DNA of 64,000 nucleotides from Turnera subulata (GCA_028386065.3 JAKUCV010002855.1:19342-83341), one strand, 5' to 3'. Numbered from the stretch's first letter, positions 20,957 through 33,555 are shown. The notes: generated from the letters alone by a model not told the origin. Made by a program: numbers and translations.

Positions 20957-22441
20957 ACCACTTAAACGTTGGCCGCCATTTGAAAAAAAAAGGAAAAAAG
21001 AAAAAAACGTAAAACGCTTCCCTTGAGAGTCAGGCCGACACTACAACAAAGCGAAGCTAAAGAGACTAAATTTTTTTATTATGTCAAATATTATCCAATT
21101 ATGATAAACAATATTACATAAATTATCATATCCTTTTCCCCTAATTTTCCCCATAAAAGCAAAAACAAATGTGAACGAGCCCTAAAAAATAATTCCCCAA
21201 ACGAAGTCCCGCAAGTATTTATAAATTTAAATACTTTTAGAGGTAAAATATTTTAAATTTTAGAAAATCTTATAAAATAATATAATTAGTTCTTGTGCAT
21301 ATCCAGTGCATGTGATATACTAATATAGAGTATGATAGTAACCTTTCATAGTATACCGCGCCTCAATTATCAGGTCAGGAACGGTTTTATGATTTTGTTG
21401 GATCATACAATGGATTAGGTAGTATTATGCCTTTCATCTTTTCCCATGGGTTTAATGTGATATAGTTTGGAAATATGTTCGATTCCTTCAGCTACTTGCT
21501 ATTATCGGCATTTTGTGACGAAGCAAAGAAAAAATACAGCCAATTGCACCTTGGTAAACTCTGTTCCAACACAAAATCTCATGTCTCCACCGAAAGCCAT
21601 GAAACTTTTTGTGATAGTGTTTTTACTGAAATCTTGTCTCATCTCAAGCTGACTTCAAATGATATTTTCCTAACATATGTACACATGCACATGTAATAGC
21701 TTTACATGATAAGACTGTTACGGTATGAGTTTGTTCCTCCCTCCCTCCAGGTCTATCTACTAATATTTTTCCTCCCTAAGTATCACTGGCCAGCAGAAAG
21801 AAATAATATTATTACTGTGTGGGCTAATGTTAAACATGCTCATGAGAAGCATAAACTTTTGTGCAGGAATGGGAACTTCATTTTGCCATGCAGTGAGCAC
21901 TTCGTTTCAATCTCCAGTACTAATACTAGCTATAGTCTTGTCTGATTTTTTTTTTTTTTTGATGCTATATAGTCTTGCCTGATGTTTGATCTTTCATTTG
22001 TTGAATTACTCACTGAAGTTCAATCCTCCATTTTCTTCCTTCCTGTTGCATATGTGTATATAAGTCCATGAGACAAAGAAATTGCACCTTATCAATCTGA
22101 CTGATCTTGGAGCTCTATAACAATTCTTGCTATATTGAGCATCAACCTCAAAGAAAAGTTCATCTTTCTACATAAATATCACATTTGTGGCTCTTTTGAC
22201 ACATAAAAAAAAGAGTAACAAATACAAAATACTGTACTAAGTGGAAGAGTTGTAATCTGATACGACACTTTCGATATGGAATTAGATTCACAAAAATTTG
22301 TGTAAAAGTTTCAATACCAAAATCAATCCAAATGCAGGGATGCTAAGCTTCCTATAAACAAAAGAGAAGCAAAACTTACAAAAATTTTTAAAAACAGCTT
22401 TGTTCGACCTCCGAGTGAGTAATTCATAACTTTGTCTTGGT
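20957..22441. other. Intergenic, no gene recognised
   Basis: AT-rich. A phrase at about 21,395-21,420 (GGATCATACAATGGATTAGG) resembles the F-box SCNGL coding motif and may be a tiny remnant. The part 21,900-22,150 recurs at about 44,070-44,250, so it belongs to the downstream region of the F-box/LRR gene. Confidence 0.4.
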
Positions 22442-23956
22442 TTAAACAAAAGAGAAGCAGCATGACAAAAGAGTAAATGTTAATGGCACATTGGTGCAAC
22501 CTCCAAGTAAGTACTTCATCACTTTGTCTGGAATTTCCAGGTCGCCACTGGCTTTGCCTTTATGAGAACTTGCTTTCACAATCAAATGTTTCAATCTATT
22601 GAAAGGAGAAGGTTGATTCTCCCAGTTTTGAGGAACCTTCAACAAAGCCTAGCAAAAATAGAAGAACATTACTTACTATGTTTCCACACATATCAAAGGA
22701 AAAGGAAAAGGAAATGGTTCCAGATATCATAAGAAATATGGAATTATTAAGTTCCAACAACCTTTCATATATAAAGCCCAGCAAAACTAGCTTGGTTCAC
22801 CAAATTGTGCCAAATGTATTTTCAACTGTGAAGCACTTGAACCAGAGAAGATCTTCGTTCTCATAATTAATCAATTGGATAGAGGAAACACAAAAAAAAT
22901 AGTAAGGACTGCCAATTAAATGGATAAAGGCAACAGAAAAACAGATGTAATTCATGTGCAATAAATAAAGAAGCAATCCAAGACAGCGTGGACACCTGAA
23001 TGATGGTATAGGACAAGGTGACGGATTCTGCATTGCCAAGCCGTCGCAATGAACTGAACAAACTGAGACTCAGCGGCCCTCGCAGATTACGTTGCTGCTC
23101 GTCCCAGAAATACACTTCTTCCAAAGCATGAACTTCCGCCTTCTCCAAAGATGGTGCATTAACAACTGGTAAAGTGTTGAAATACTTGAAATGTTTAACC
23201 CCCGGTGCAGAAATTTCAACGTTGGTATCTCTGGCTTTCAAAAATATATTGCAATCCATGGTTAAATGAACGAGGGCTGGCCCCATTGGTATCTTCTGTT
23301 TTTTTTTTATCCGAACCCATTGTTATCTTAACATAACTGCTGCTACATGAACACGCTACAAGGCATAAAGTGTTCAAATTTGGAAACGTGGTGGCAAAAT
23401 CACAATGGTGCTCATGGTTAAGTTGGCAGTATTCAAGAGTTAATGATGTAACTGTTGGGAGAATTACATGAGCAGGAAACATGGTGCAGCCAGCGAGCAG
23501 TAGGGATTTGAAGGAGGAGCAGCCGGTGAATGGTGCATAAGGGAGGGAAGTGTGGGAAAAAATAGCAAGCAGGTCGAAGACAAGGTGATCAACGTACCAA
23601 GACAAGGCAAAACGTAGTGCACTAGACATGAGATCTTGATCCATAGTACTTCCCGACCGAAGACGACAAATGAACTCAAATTTGCCAATCTTGGGAACAT
23701 GTCGAAGCTGCTCCAAGGTTGTGGAGACAGTTGAACGGAAACCCTATTCACTCTTCCGGTAATTATCGAAAGAGATGTCGCGGACCAAAAAACGCCACAG
23801 GTTTTTCCATTGCTTGGAGATCAGGGAAGTTTGGACTAGGGTTTTACCTTCGTTGAGGAAGGAGAGGATTAAAAGGAAAATCTCTTCTGGTAATTCGCTC
23901 AATCTGTCCACCGATCCCTGTTCTACCAACACTTGTTTTCCTTTCTTTTTCTCCAT
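22442..23956 (-). pseudogene. F-box/LRR (FBD-type) gene, disrupted
   Basis: Unlike its neighbours. The start at 23,956 gives a lysine-rich leader, then an F-box (VDRLSELPEEIFLLILSFLN, then TSLISKQWKNLWR). An in-frame TAG at 23,744-23,746 follows RKSE, and the same frame continues to 23,216 with leucine-rich sequence (SSFKSLLLAGC, TVTSLTLEYCQLNH, FPNLNTLCLVAC). A T-run at about 23,300-23,310 marks a frameshift into 22,867-23,286 (ALVHLTMDCN, GVKHFKYFNTLPVV, APSLEKAEVHALEE). That part ends at a plausible donor CAG|GTGTCC near 22,996. A last exon near 22,460-22,640 reads VPQNWENQPSPFNRLKHLIV. The architecture is that of plant F-box/LRR/FBD proteins. The stop could be an assembly error or true loss. 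Confidence 0.7.
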
Positions 23957-24334
23957 AGTTAACTAAGGTGGAGATATACCTCTCAAACTCTCAACAGAGA
24001 GGGTTTTATAATCGTCTAATTAGGAAACAACGATTAGGGTTTGTGGGAACAAACCAAAAGAATTAGGGTTTCACTAGATGTGTGTACGCATGTGTACAAT
24101 GGACCGGGGAGGGACCCAGGCCATATGTATATATCAGGACGATATTTCCTTGTTCAACCATCACTTGTTTTTTATGAATTCAATCAAATACTGTGCAATA
24201 GATAAAATCTTTTCTTTGACTCCACTCCAATTTTTGAGGGGTTTCAGGTTTTTTTTGATACTAAGGGGTTTCAGGTATTGAATACCTAGGGAAAATCAGG
24301 CCTTATTGCATTGGCTTGGACATATAATTTCATA
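23957..24334. other. Upstream region of the F-box/LRR gene
   Basis: No gene; putative promoter side of the minus-strand gene, running into the duplicated block Y. No clear TATA box stands out. Confidence 0.35.
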
Positions 24335-24902
24335 ATAGGCCTTAATTAGTAAACTGAAGGGCTTAAAAGTTTAAAACTATCTTAAAAGTAGGTGTCGTAG
24401 CCGGTACCCTAGTACAATGGCAACAGGGAATCTTAGATTACCATTAGCAATTGTTGAGGAGATACTCTTGCTGTTACCCAACGAGTCCATTCATCGGGTC
24501 AGTCTCCAAGTCTTGGTATTCTTTACTGGTCAGGTCAGTGTAGAATATCATATTTGAATTGTATCTATTTTATATTTTTTTAAAAAAATGTAATTAAAGG
24601 TTAATATAAATATTAATTGTAAGGATATTATTCTATAATCTAATATAATTTTTTTGTTAAGTTTTTATAAATAAATATAAAGAAGTAAAAAATTAAATTA
24701 AATACCATTATCAAACAAAATATTAATAATTTTTATTTTTCTATCTTTTTTTTAAAAGAAATTGATTGATATTCAACATCATATTCAACCCAAATCAAAA
24801 TTTTTCTATTTTGAAATCTGTCATGTTACTCCAAATTTTAGTTTTTGTTTCTCAAGTATACTATTGTTTTAATCCATCTTTCACACCTATTATAGTAGAA
24901 TT
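24335..24902 (+). repeat. Local duplication Y (second copy)
   Basis: Near-identical to 19,276-19,840. It has 12 extra bases (GTGTCGTAGCCGG region) before the F-box ATG and continues without a break into the older Athila-type LTR. Confidence 0.85.
24417..24560 (+). pseudogene. F-box N-terminal fragment (copy e)
   Basis: ATG at 24,417; reads an F-box start with IVEEILLLLPNESIHR, then the same frame-breaking loss as copy c. No FBA domain follows. Confidence 0.85.
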
Positions 24903-25874
24903 AATTTATAGCTGATGAGTGTGCATTTTACACTCATTTCCGGTCTACCTTTTACGGTTTTTAAACTTGCAAAGACAAAATATTTTATTTATTAATATTA
25001 TTTTCTTGCATTTCCCCTCTTTTTCAATAAATACCCTTTGTCCTAGTATCTTGGTCATTTTGTGCAAAAAAAGGGACTAAAAGACAAAAATCGGCTAGGA
25101 GCCCTTTTTCTACACAGCAAGCCCATGCAGCCTGTTCCAACACGAGCTGCTCATGCAACACCAGGGACACGTGGCAAGCAAGAAGGAGGTACCTAGATTT
25201 GGCCCCAAGTATCCATAAATTAACACCTAAACGTTGCAGGATATTTTTTGGTGCTCTAAATGTTGAATTAAAAAAATGAAGGAAATCATGTGGGGGTGTC
25301 ATCCTAGTCACAACGTGGACCACAACATAGCACATACATGTGCTATTTTTGAAATGAAGATTGGTAGGCAGCTTGGTCAAGGACACTTGGCTGCACACAC
25401 TAAGGTCAAGGAAACAAATACCTGAAGCTTGGAAACGGTTTTGAAAGGTGGCAAGTGAGCACCGATTTATGGTGCAAAGGAAGTGGTCCTCCCCTCCACA
25501 CTTGGCGCCACTTCCACTCCTTTCCAGCTTCTTCCGTCCAACTTTTGGCACTATAAAAAGGCCGCACACAAGAGGACAAAGGCATCAAGTTCCACATCCA
25601 AGTTCAAATCGGCAAAACACACAAAGATAGCTTAGGAATTGTACCTTCTTTTACTATGTAATTCCTAGTTTGGCTTTAGCTTTTGGAAAATTCTTGTCAT
25701 GGAGATTTGTCTCTTTTGGTTCAAGGTTGGCTCCATCTACTTGTAAGTTCATTCCTTGAATTAATTATGTTGAATTATTTCCAAGTATCTGTTATTTTTT
25801 TTAATGCTATGCCTTGCTAGAATTATTTTCAAGGATTAGGGGATGAACTTGGTAATGTTTCCATGCACATTTAA

Positions 25875-27311
25875 TGATGTGTATGAATTATACACACATT
25901 TTGGGCCTTTAGCTTATAGATTTGGGCTTTGTTTTATTAAATTATTATTTATTTAGTTAGTTTTTCATTTAGTTTTGATTTAATAAACTCTTCCTTTAGC
26001 TTTTGATGATTTCAGGTTTAAATTGAAAGGATTTGAAAGATTTGGATAGATTCTGGAAGACAGAGATAAGATGATTAATTATCCTGGATAAGATTTGAAG
26101 ATAATGTGGATTTATCCTCCTATGTGCAACCTGCCTGTGCGGAGCATTTTCAGCTGTGCAGAAGTTCACATTTCCATTATCCAAGATTATCTTCCAAGGA
26201 TATTTTGAAGATATTGTTTGAATTTGAATTAGGATTATTTATTTGTTATTTATCCATGTAATTAAATTCAAAAGGTTTGTTTTTGAATTTAATTAGATTA
26301 GATCCTAGTTTTGAATTCAAAAGAGAGAAATCCTAACCATCCTTTCCTAGCCTATAAATACCTAGGCATTCTATGAGGAAAGGACACACTACATACACTT
26401 CACACTCTCTCATTCTCTCATTCTTCCATTCTCTCTCAAATTCAAGAGGAGTTCTTCATCAGTTCTTCAAGGAAGAGGAAGGAAATTCAGCTTAGGAGCT
26501 TAGTTCAAGTTTGTCTTCAAGTTTGATTCTTGTAACTACTTGTTCAATGCCTGCAATGAAATTCATGAGTAATTTCTTCTCTCTTGCTATGTTGAGCTAA
26601 GTCTTTAAAGTCTAGGAATTGGGGGAGGTAGCTTGTCTATTCTATGATGCATATGTTTTAATAAATTGCTTCTAATTCCTGAATATTCTATTGTTCATTG
26701 ATTCAATCCTAGGGCACTTAACTATGCTATTTAACTGGCCATTAGATAGTATAAATTCTAGGTAGAAGATTACTAAGTGACAGCGTCAATTGACTACTGG
26801 AATTGCATAGGTTGAACACTAGAAACTTGCCTTGAGGAAGGATGACCTTCTAGTGAAGAATATTTGCTTAGGTTAACTGTGCATTAATGCCTTAGTTATT
26901 TCTTCGCTAGTGAACACGAAGTTGAGATAGCTAAGTAGGGTTTAAGTCCCGCCACGAGAGTGAGTTATTTATTCTGCATTATTCAACTCATCTTTCAATG
27001 AACTTAGGAAATTCAGGAGCAAGGTCAATTTATAGTTGCATAGTCTGCTTATGCATGCTAGCTGCATGATCTATCTGTGCATGATTTTAAAGTGAGGCAT
27101 CAAGAATAGGCAAGTGAGCCCCCGAAGTCCTAGACATCTTTTGAATATTGAGAATCCATCTTTTATTATTTCAGTTATTTACTTTCTTACTCAAAATCCA
27201 ATCTTTATTTGCTTAGACGATCACAAGTTATTAAGCGATTAGTAATTAACCTGGTCCCAGAAGACGACCTTGATTGCTACAACTATTTGTGCACTTGCAA
27301 ATTAGCGTTCA
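25875..27311 (+). repeat. 5' LTR of the Athila derivative
   Basis: 1,437 bp, TG...CA. TATA box TATAAATA at 26,353-26,360. Differs from the 3' LTR at only a scatter of single bases and small indels. Confidence 0.95.
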
Positions 27312-27317
27312 AGTTTT

Positions 27318-27335
27318 TGGCGCCGTTGCCGGGGA
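27318..27335 (+). other. Primer-binding site
   Basis: TGGCGCCGTTGCCGGGGA, six bases after the LTR. This is the sequence usual in Athila-type plant elements, thought to pair with tRNA-Asp. Confidence 0.85.
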
Positions 27336-27434
27336 CCGGCGTTAATATTAATTGTCTTAGTAATTAGGTCGATCTAGGCCTGTTACTACTTACGTTTTCC
27401 TTTTGTTTCTTTTCCACAGGGCTCTATCAGGTGT

Positions 27435-28580
27435 ATGATCAGGACAAGAAGTAAGGGACCACCTTTACCACTTGATCCTGAAATTGAGAAGACGTGCAAG
27501 CTTCTCCGAAAACTACGCCTGGAGAAGAGAGCTGAAGAAGAAGAAACAGACTCATCGGAAGAAGATATGGGAGACAACACTGTGAGGGGCAACAACATAC
27601 CTCCTCGTGTTGAGGGCAATGGAGTTCCTCCTAGAGGAGGAGTAGATGGGCAAGTTGATCCTCCTGGCAATGCAGCTAATCAGAGGCCGCAACTACGAGA
27701 CTTTATCATCCCAAGGCCTGAGATCATGCAACCAAGTATAGTTCGCCCAGCTATTCAAGCGAACAACTTTGAACTCAAGCCTGCTCTGATCAGTATGGTA
27801 CAAGGATCACAGTTTAGCGGATCAGCTTTGGATGACCCCAATACGCATCTTCAAAGTTTCCTAGAAATATGTGATACTTTGAAGATGAATGGAGTGACCA
27901 CTGATGCCATCCGCCTTCGCCTATTTCCATTCTCTCTTCGGGATAAAGCAAAGGCATGGCTAAATTCTTCTCCAGCTGGAACCTTTCAGACATGGGAAAC
28001 CTTGTCACAAGCCTTTCTATCAAAAATTTTCCCACCAAGCAAGGCAATCAAACTCAGAAACGAGATTTTAACCTTTGCTCAAAAGGATGGTGAATCTCTA
28101 TATGATGAATGGGAACGGTACAAAGACTTGCTCCGAAGGTGCCCACATCATGGTCTGCTAGACTGGATGGTGCTAGAAACATTCTATGCCAACATAAGTG
28201 AGTCAATCAGGGGAACTATAGATGCTGCAGCAGGAGGAGCAATAATGACAATGCCAATCGAAGAAGCCTTCGAGCTTTTAGACCGAATGTCAGCTAACAC
28301 TTTCCAATGGACAGTTGAAAGACTGCCCATGAAGAAGGCCGCTGGAGTTTTGGAGCTAGAGGCTGTAAATTTGTTGCACTCGAAGGTGGATTATCTTTTG
28401 CACAGCTTGGGAGGAAAGGCAACCCAAGAACCATGTGAAAACTGTGGGACTGCTCATGCAAACTCTGCATGCCCCAACCAGAATGAAAGTACTTGGGGTG
28501 GTCAGCAATGCAGTATTAGAGGACCTCCAGGGTGTCCTCCAAGAGGCCATAACCCTCAATCTCAACAATTAGCTCCATAA
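27435..28580 (+). pseudogene. Gag of the Athila derivative
   Basis: 381 codons from MIRTRSKG. A charged N-terminal region precedes the Athila/Ty3 gag core: FELKPALISMVQGSQFSG, DDPNTHLQSFLEICDT, LFPFSLRDKAKAWL, FLSKIFPPSKAIKLRNEI, GESLYDEWERYKDLLRRCPH. A zinc knuckle CENCGTAHANSACP is at residues 336-349 (CX2CX3HX4C, one residue shorter than the usual spacing). Gag forms the virus-like particle in the cytoplasm. It stops at TAA 28,578-28,580, but the same frame carries on with Gln-rich coding sequence to 28,985, so this stop is probably a nonsense mutation. Confidence 0.85.
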
Positions 28581-28607
28581 CTTCAAAGAAATGACTTTCA
28601 AATATTT

Positions 28608-29859
28608 ATGTATTCATTTATGGAAAGTCAGCGTCAACAGATGGAAGCTCAACGCCTACAATTGGAGTTCCAACAAAGACAAACAGAGCTAATAGCTAAT
28701 CTAACCACTGAGATTAGCCAACTGAAGACGCAACTAGCTGGGAGCAAGAATAGGTTACCTGCGCATATTAAAGTAAATCCTAAGGAGCAATGTTGCTCAA
28801 TAACCTTACGGAGTGGAAATCAGTATGAGATGATTGCACCAACTAAGCACAAGAAGTCTGTGCAAGAAGATAAAAAGGAGCAACACAACCAGATTGAACA
28901 AGAGAAGGACTCTGAAGAAGCACAACCAAAGAAAGAAGAAGAGGTGAGCCATATGTTCCCCCTATTCCCCTTCCTGGAAGACTGAAGAGAGCTAAACATG
29001 ATCAACAATTTGGCAAATTCCTAGAGGTGCTTAAGAAGTTATATGTGAATATTCCATTCACAGAAGTTCTTTTTGAAATGCCAGCCTATGCCAAGTTCTT
29101 GAAAGAGATCTTGTCAAGGAAGAGAAATCTAGAGGAGATTGGAACAGTAGCATTAATTGAGGAATGTAGTGCTATTATCCAAAATAAGCACATTCCAAAG
29201 TTAGTAGATCCTGGAGTTTCTCAATCCCTTGCAACATCGGCAAGATTAGTATCAAAAAGGCGTTGTGCGATTTGGGAGCAAGTGTTAGTGTCATTCCACT
29301 ATCCATAGTTAAGAAGCTGAATATGGGGGATATAAAGTCAACTTCGATCTCACTGCAGTTGGCAGATCGTTTGATCAAATGTCCTATTGGTATCCTTGAA
29401 GATGTCCCTGTGCAAGTTGGAAAGTTCTTCATCCCGGTGGACTTCGTTGTCCTTGATGTAAAAGAGGATACTAAAACGCAGATTATTTTGGGACGTCCAT
29501 TTTTGGCAACTGCAGGAGCAATAATTGATGTTCAAAATGGGAAGTTAACCTTCAAGATTGGAACTGAAACAGTCAGCTTTGACGTTTTACAAGCAGAGAA
29601 AAATGACTTTTCAGGTCATTCGTGCTATTGTCATGATGTGATTGACAAAGCACGGAAACAATCTTCTTCGCTGAATGACTCTATGGATCTCATTTTGGAA
29701 TGCACAGTCACTAGTCAAACGACAAAGGGTCAAAATGCTGCAAAAGCTGCTTGTGTCCTTCCATTGGAAGTCTTCTCCCCTACCACAAGAGGCAAAAGAA
29801 AGAATTTTCAGGCTTCAAAATCTATGCAAAGTCTGCAGCCTCTCCTTGATCCACACTAG
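28608..29859 (+). pseudogene. Gag tail and aspartic protease of the Athila derivative
   Basis: Three frames must be followed. 28,608-28,985 is a Gln/Glu-rich linker (possible coiled coil; QRQQMEAQRLQLEFQQRQTE). 29,027-29,230 reads YVNIPFTEVLFEMPAYAKFL, KRNLEEIGTVAL and EECSAIIQ, the conserved stretch before Athila protease. 29,263-29,859 holds the protease, with active-site CDLGASVSVIP and ILGRPFLATAGAIIDV. The frame shifts at about 28,945 and about 29,214 separate them. After ILGRPFL the frame ends at 29,859 with no reverse transcriptase. Protease normally matures gag; here the reading frame is broken. Confidence 0.85.
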
Positions 29860-31460
29860 GATGGTGAGTGTGGGGTCCAGCTACAAGACGTAAAAGAAGC
29901 GCTGTGTGGGAGGCAACCCATATTTCCTGCTTGTATGTTCTACATGCAAATTGAAGGCAATCACGGTGGTATTTCTGCTGGAGTTTGCAGTACGCATCCA
30001 GACTGTGTAGGCACAAACAGGTTCTTCGTATCTTATTTTTATGCTTTCATTTCGTATATTCTTGATCAGTGAGGACACTGTCCAAAATAAGTTTGGGGGT
30101 GCATGTTCAATTTTTCGTTTTTTCCTCATTTTAATTTTTCGTTTTACTTTTTCATTTTTATTTTCTTTTATTGCAAATAATTTAGGCCCTAACTTTAGTT
30201 TTTGGCTTTTACTTTCTCACTTCTTGAATTTTGCTGACAATTGGAATATTGATGTATCAGGATATACCACTTTTACTTCAAAATTTAATTGTGCCAACTT
30301 GATATATTCCTCTTTCTTTGCCTTAAACATGTTGGAAACAACTTTAATAACGCGTAGCCATATGATTAGTTCTGCCTATTACACCTCTGCTTTTCTAACT
30401 CTTTTTGACGTTATCTTTAATCTTAGAACAGAATCACTGGACCAATCAAGGCGAAATTTGGCATAGGACATTTGATAAACGGATGTGATAAAGGCATTTC
30501 TTTCTTTCACCTACTTCACTTTTCTATAAACACTTACTAACCTTTATTTTATTTTTCCATTGTCACAATTTTTGGGCCTTTTCACGATAGCCAATATTTC
30601 TTTCATACCCGCACAGCTACCTTACGCCCATTGAGCCCACCTTGGCTATCGTTTATTTTTCTTTTTAAACTAACCCTTTTTGTCACTTTGAGAAAATTCA
30701 TTATTTGTTCAGTCAAATTTTTGAAGGAATTCTGGCGATCGGCTCACAAAGCACAACGCGCTTATATGATTTTCCGTCTATTGTGCTTTAGGATGGACAT
30801 TTGAAGATGAAGGTAGTTTGGGAAGTTTAGCTGAAAAAAAAAGGGAAAAAAAAGCAAAAAAATGAAAACCACTCCCCAAAAAGGGTTTTCACAAATAAAA
30901 AACAACTCAAATAAAAAAAACAAACAAACAAAAAGAAGAAACCTCAGCATAACTTCCCTATGCATCCTATCCTAATAAACAGAGCACAGCCTCCTTATGC
31001 AGTTTGAGCCAATCCCTGAAGATGTTTACCAGCATATAGACTGATATGATGAATTTTTCTTGAGTGACATTTTTGTTTAGCCTTTTTCCTTTTCTTTTTA
31101 GCCCTAACCTAGCCCCATTACAAAGTCCTTTTGATCCAATTTGAAAAGTATCCTATTTATTAGTGGAGATTGGAAAAGTGATTCTGCTTATGAGATTTGT
31201 TTTTCTATTTAAAAACTCAAAATAATCTTTTCAGGTGTTAGTAGGCGGAATATGATCTATCTGGTTATGCATCGTTAGATTTTGGGACTGACATGTTTTT
31301 GGTATTTGATTTAAGGAAAAGGTTGGGTTGGCACCCCTTTTACTGCTTGCAAGACTATCCTGTGCATTTCTTTTTTCAGTTTCAGTTGACTTGAGAAGTG
31401 AGGCTTTTCACCCTTGTCCTTAATTTTCAATGATTTTTGCTTAGGGACAAGCAAAGATTC
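29860..31460 (+). other. Non-coding 3' internal region of the Athila derivative
   Basis: Begins with GCGCTGTGTGGGAGGCAACC, a phrase that normally follows the integrase end of Athila elements, so about 3 kb of pol is absent. The remaining 1.6 kb is T-rich with no domain I recognise; the 141-codon frame at 30,041 is hydrophobic low-complexity translation. Confidence 0.6.
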
Positions 31461-31474
31461 AAGTTCGGGGGTGT
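31461..31474 (+). other. Polypurine-type tract before the 3' LTR
   Basis: AAGTTCGGGGGTGT precedes the 3' LTR start TGATGTG; a short G-run rather than a long purine tract. Confidence 0.6.
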
Positions 31475-32912
31475 TGATGTGTATGAATTATACACACATT
31501 TTGGGCCTTTAGTTTACAGATTTGGGCTTTGTTTTATTAAATTATTATTTATTTAGTTAGTTTTTCATTTAGTTTTGATTTATAAACTCTTCCTTTAGCT
31601 TTTGATGATTTCAGGTTTAAATTGAAAGGATTTGGAAGATTTGGATAGATTCTGGAAGATAGAGATAAGATGATTAATTATCCTGGATAAGATTTGAAGA
31701 TAATATGTGGATTTATCCTCCTATGCGCAACCTGCCTGTGCGGAGCATTTTCAGCTGTGCAGAAGTTCACATTTCCATTATCCAAGATTATCTTCCAAGG
31801 ATATTTTGAAGATATTGTTTGAATTTGAATTAGGATTATTTATTTGTTATTTATCCATGTAATTAAATTCAAAAGGTTTGTTTTTGAATTTAATTAGATT
31901 AGATCCTAGTTTTGAATTCAAAAGAGAGAAATCCTAACCATCCTTTCCTAGCCTATAAATACCTAGGCATTCTATGAGGAAAGGACACACTACACACACT
32001 TCACACTCTCTCATTCTCTCATTCTTCCATTCTCTCTCAAATTCAAGAGGAGTTCTTCATTAGTTCTTCAAGGAAGAGGAAGGAAATTCAGCTTAGGAGC
32101 TTAGTTCAAGTTTGTCTTCAAGTTTGATTCTTGTAACTCCTTGTTCAATGCCAGCAATGAAATTCATGAGTATTTTCTTCTCTCTTGCTATGTTGAGCTA
32201 AGTCTTTAAAGTCTAGGAATTAGGGGAGGTAGCTTGTCTATTCTATGATGCATATGTTTTAATAAATTGCTTCTAATTCCTAAATATTCTATTGTTCATT
32301 GATTCAATCCTAGGGCACTTAACTATGCTATTTAACTGGCCATTAGATAGTATAAATTCTAGGTAGAAGATTGTTAAGTGACAGCGTCAATTGACTACTG
32401 GAATTGCATAGGTTGAACACTAGAAACTTGCCTTGAGGAAGGATGACCTTCTAGTGAAGAATATTTGCTTAGGTTGACTGTGCATTAATGCCTTAGTTAT
32501 TTCTTCGCTAGTGAACACGAAGTTGAGATAGCTAAGTAGGGTTTAAGTCTCGCCACGAGAGTGGGTTATTTATTCTGCATTATTCAACTCATCTTTCAAT
32601 GAACTTAGGAAATTCAGGAGCAAGGTCAATTTATAGTTGCATAGTCTGCTTATGCATGCTAGCTGCATGATCTATCTGTGCATGATTTTAAAGTGAAGCA
32701 TCAAGAATAGGCAAGTGAGCCCCCAAAGTCCTAGACATCTTTTGAATATTGAGAATCCATCTTTTATTATTTCAGTTATTTACTTTCTTACTCAAAATCC
32801 AGTCTTTATTTGCTTAGACGATCACAAGTTATTAAGCGATTAGTAATTAACCTGGTCCCAGAGGACGACCTTGATTGCTACAACTATTTGTGCACTTGCA
32901 GATTAGCGTTCA
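31475..32912 (+). repeat. 3' LTR of the Athila derivative
   Basis: 1,438 bp; TATA box at 31,954. Followed by target duplication TTTAA and then the resumed older LTR. Confidence 0.95.
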
Positions 32913-33555
32913 TTTAATTAAAGTTTAATTTCTGAATTTATTCTCTTTTAATCCGGTAATGAAACTTCACTATGTTAATTGACTGACCATCGTTTACCAT
33001 AAATCCATAATAGGGAAACGTTAAGTGACAGTGTCGTTTGCCTATAGAAAAACATTAACCGGGTTATAAAAACTGACCACGAGGGAGGCGTGATTTTTAT
33101 TGTAGAATTAGTAGGTAAATTTCTTAATGCTCTTAGTTTATTTTATCATCGGCAAATGGATAGTGGAAATAAATTAGGAAGGGATTTTACAACACAACGA
33201 GAGTAGGTTATTGATCTGGCTTAGATTTACCGTTTCTTTTAAAAAAGTTTATTTTCACGCTTAATTCATCGATTTTATATAGGCTAGCATTGTAGTGACA
33301 GAACATGGTCTGCTTATGCGAAGCTTAATTGCATGGAAATGTTGGTAAGGAATTCCACGAAGTCCTAGATGTTTAATATTATTGATATTAATAGTCTTTA
33401 AATCGCTTTAATTTACCGATTCAAACATCAAACCTCCTTTCTTAATTATTCCTCTAGATAATCACAAATTGCTCGGTTAAATAGTAATTAGCAAAGATCC
33501 CTGTGAGACGACCTTGTATGCTACAACAACCCTATATACTTGCAGGAAGCTATCA

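Larger units (their letters stand above)
25875..32912 (+). mobile_element. Non-autonomous Athila-type retrotransposon (gag-protease only)
   Basis: 7,038 bp, complete. LTRs at 25,875-27,311 and 31,475-32,912 are near-identical, flanked by TTTAA (25,870-25,874 and 32,913-32,917). It has a primer-binding site at 27,318 and a G-rich tract before the 3' LTR. The internal region codes gag and an aspartic protease, then passes directly into non-coding 3' sequence: reverse transcriptase, RNase H and integrase are missing. Insertion is recent by LTR similarity, so the machinery must have come from another element. Clade assignment rests on the PBS and the gag style. Confidence 0.9.
24914..33555 (+). 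mobile_element. Older Athila-type LTR, interrupted
   Basis: The parts 24,914-25,874 and 32,918 to about 33,555 together form an older LTR. It begins TGATGAGTGTGCATTTTACAC, comparable to the inner LTR start TGATGTGTATGAATTATACAC, has TATAAAAAGGCCGC at 25,552, and ends in sequence parallel to the inner LTR end (AGACGACCTTG, TACAAC, ACTTGCAG). No primer-binding site follows, so it is a solo or 3' LTR. The right end and target duplication are uncertain. No gene lies in either part. Confidence 0.6.

Noticed and set aside
25024..25569. 181-codon minus-strand frame
   Set aside because: Lies inside the older Athila-type LTR, antisense to its TATA box; no domain.
29860..31460. Envelope-like gene in the Athila derivative
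   Set aside because: Some Athila elements carry one, but no long frame, signal peptide or transmembrane pattern is convincing here.
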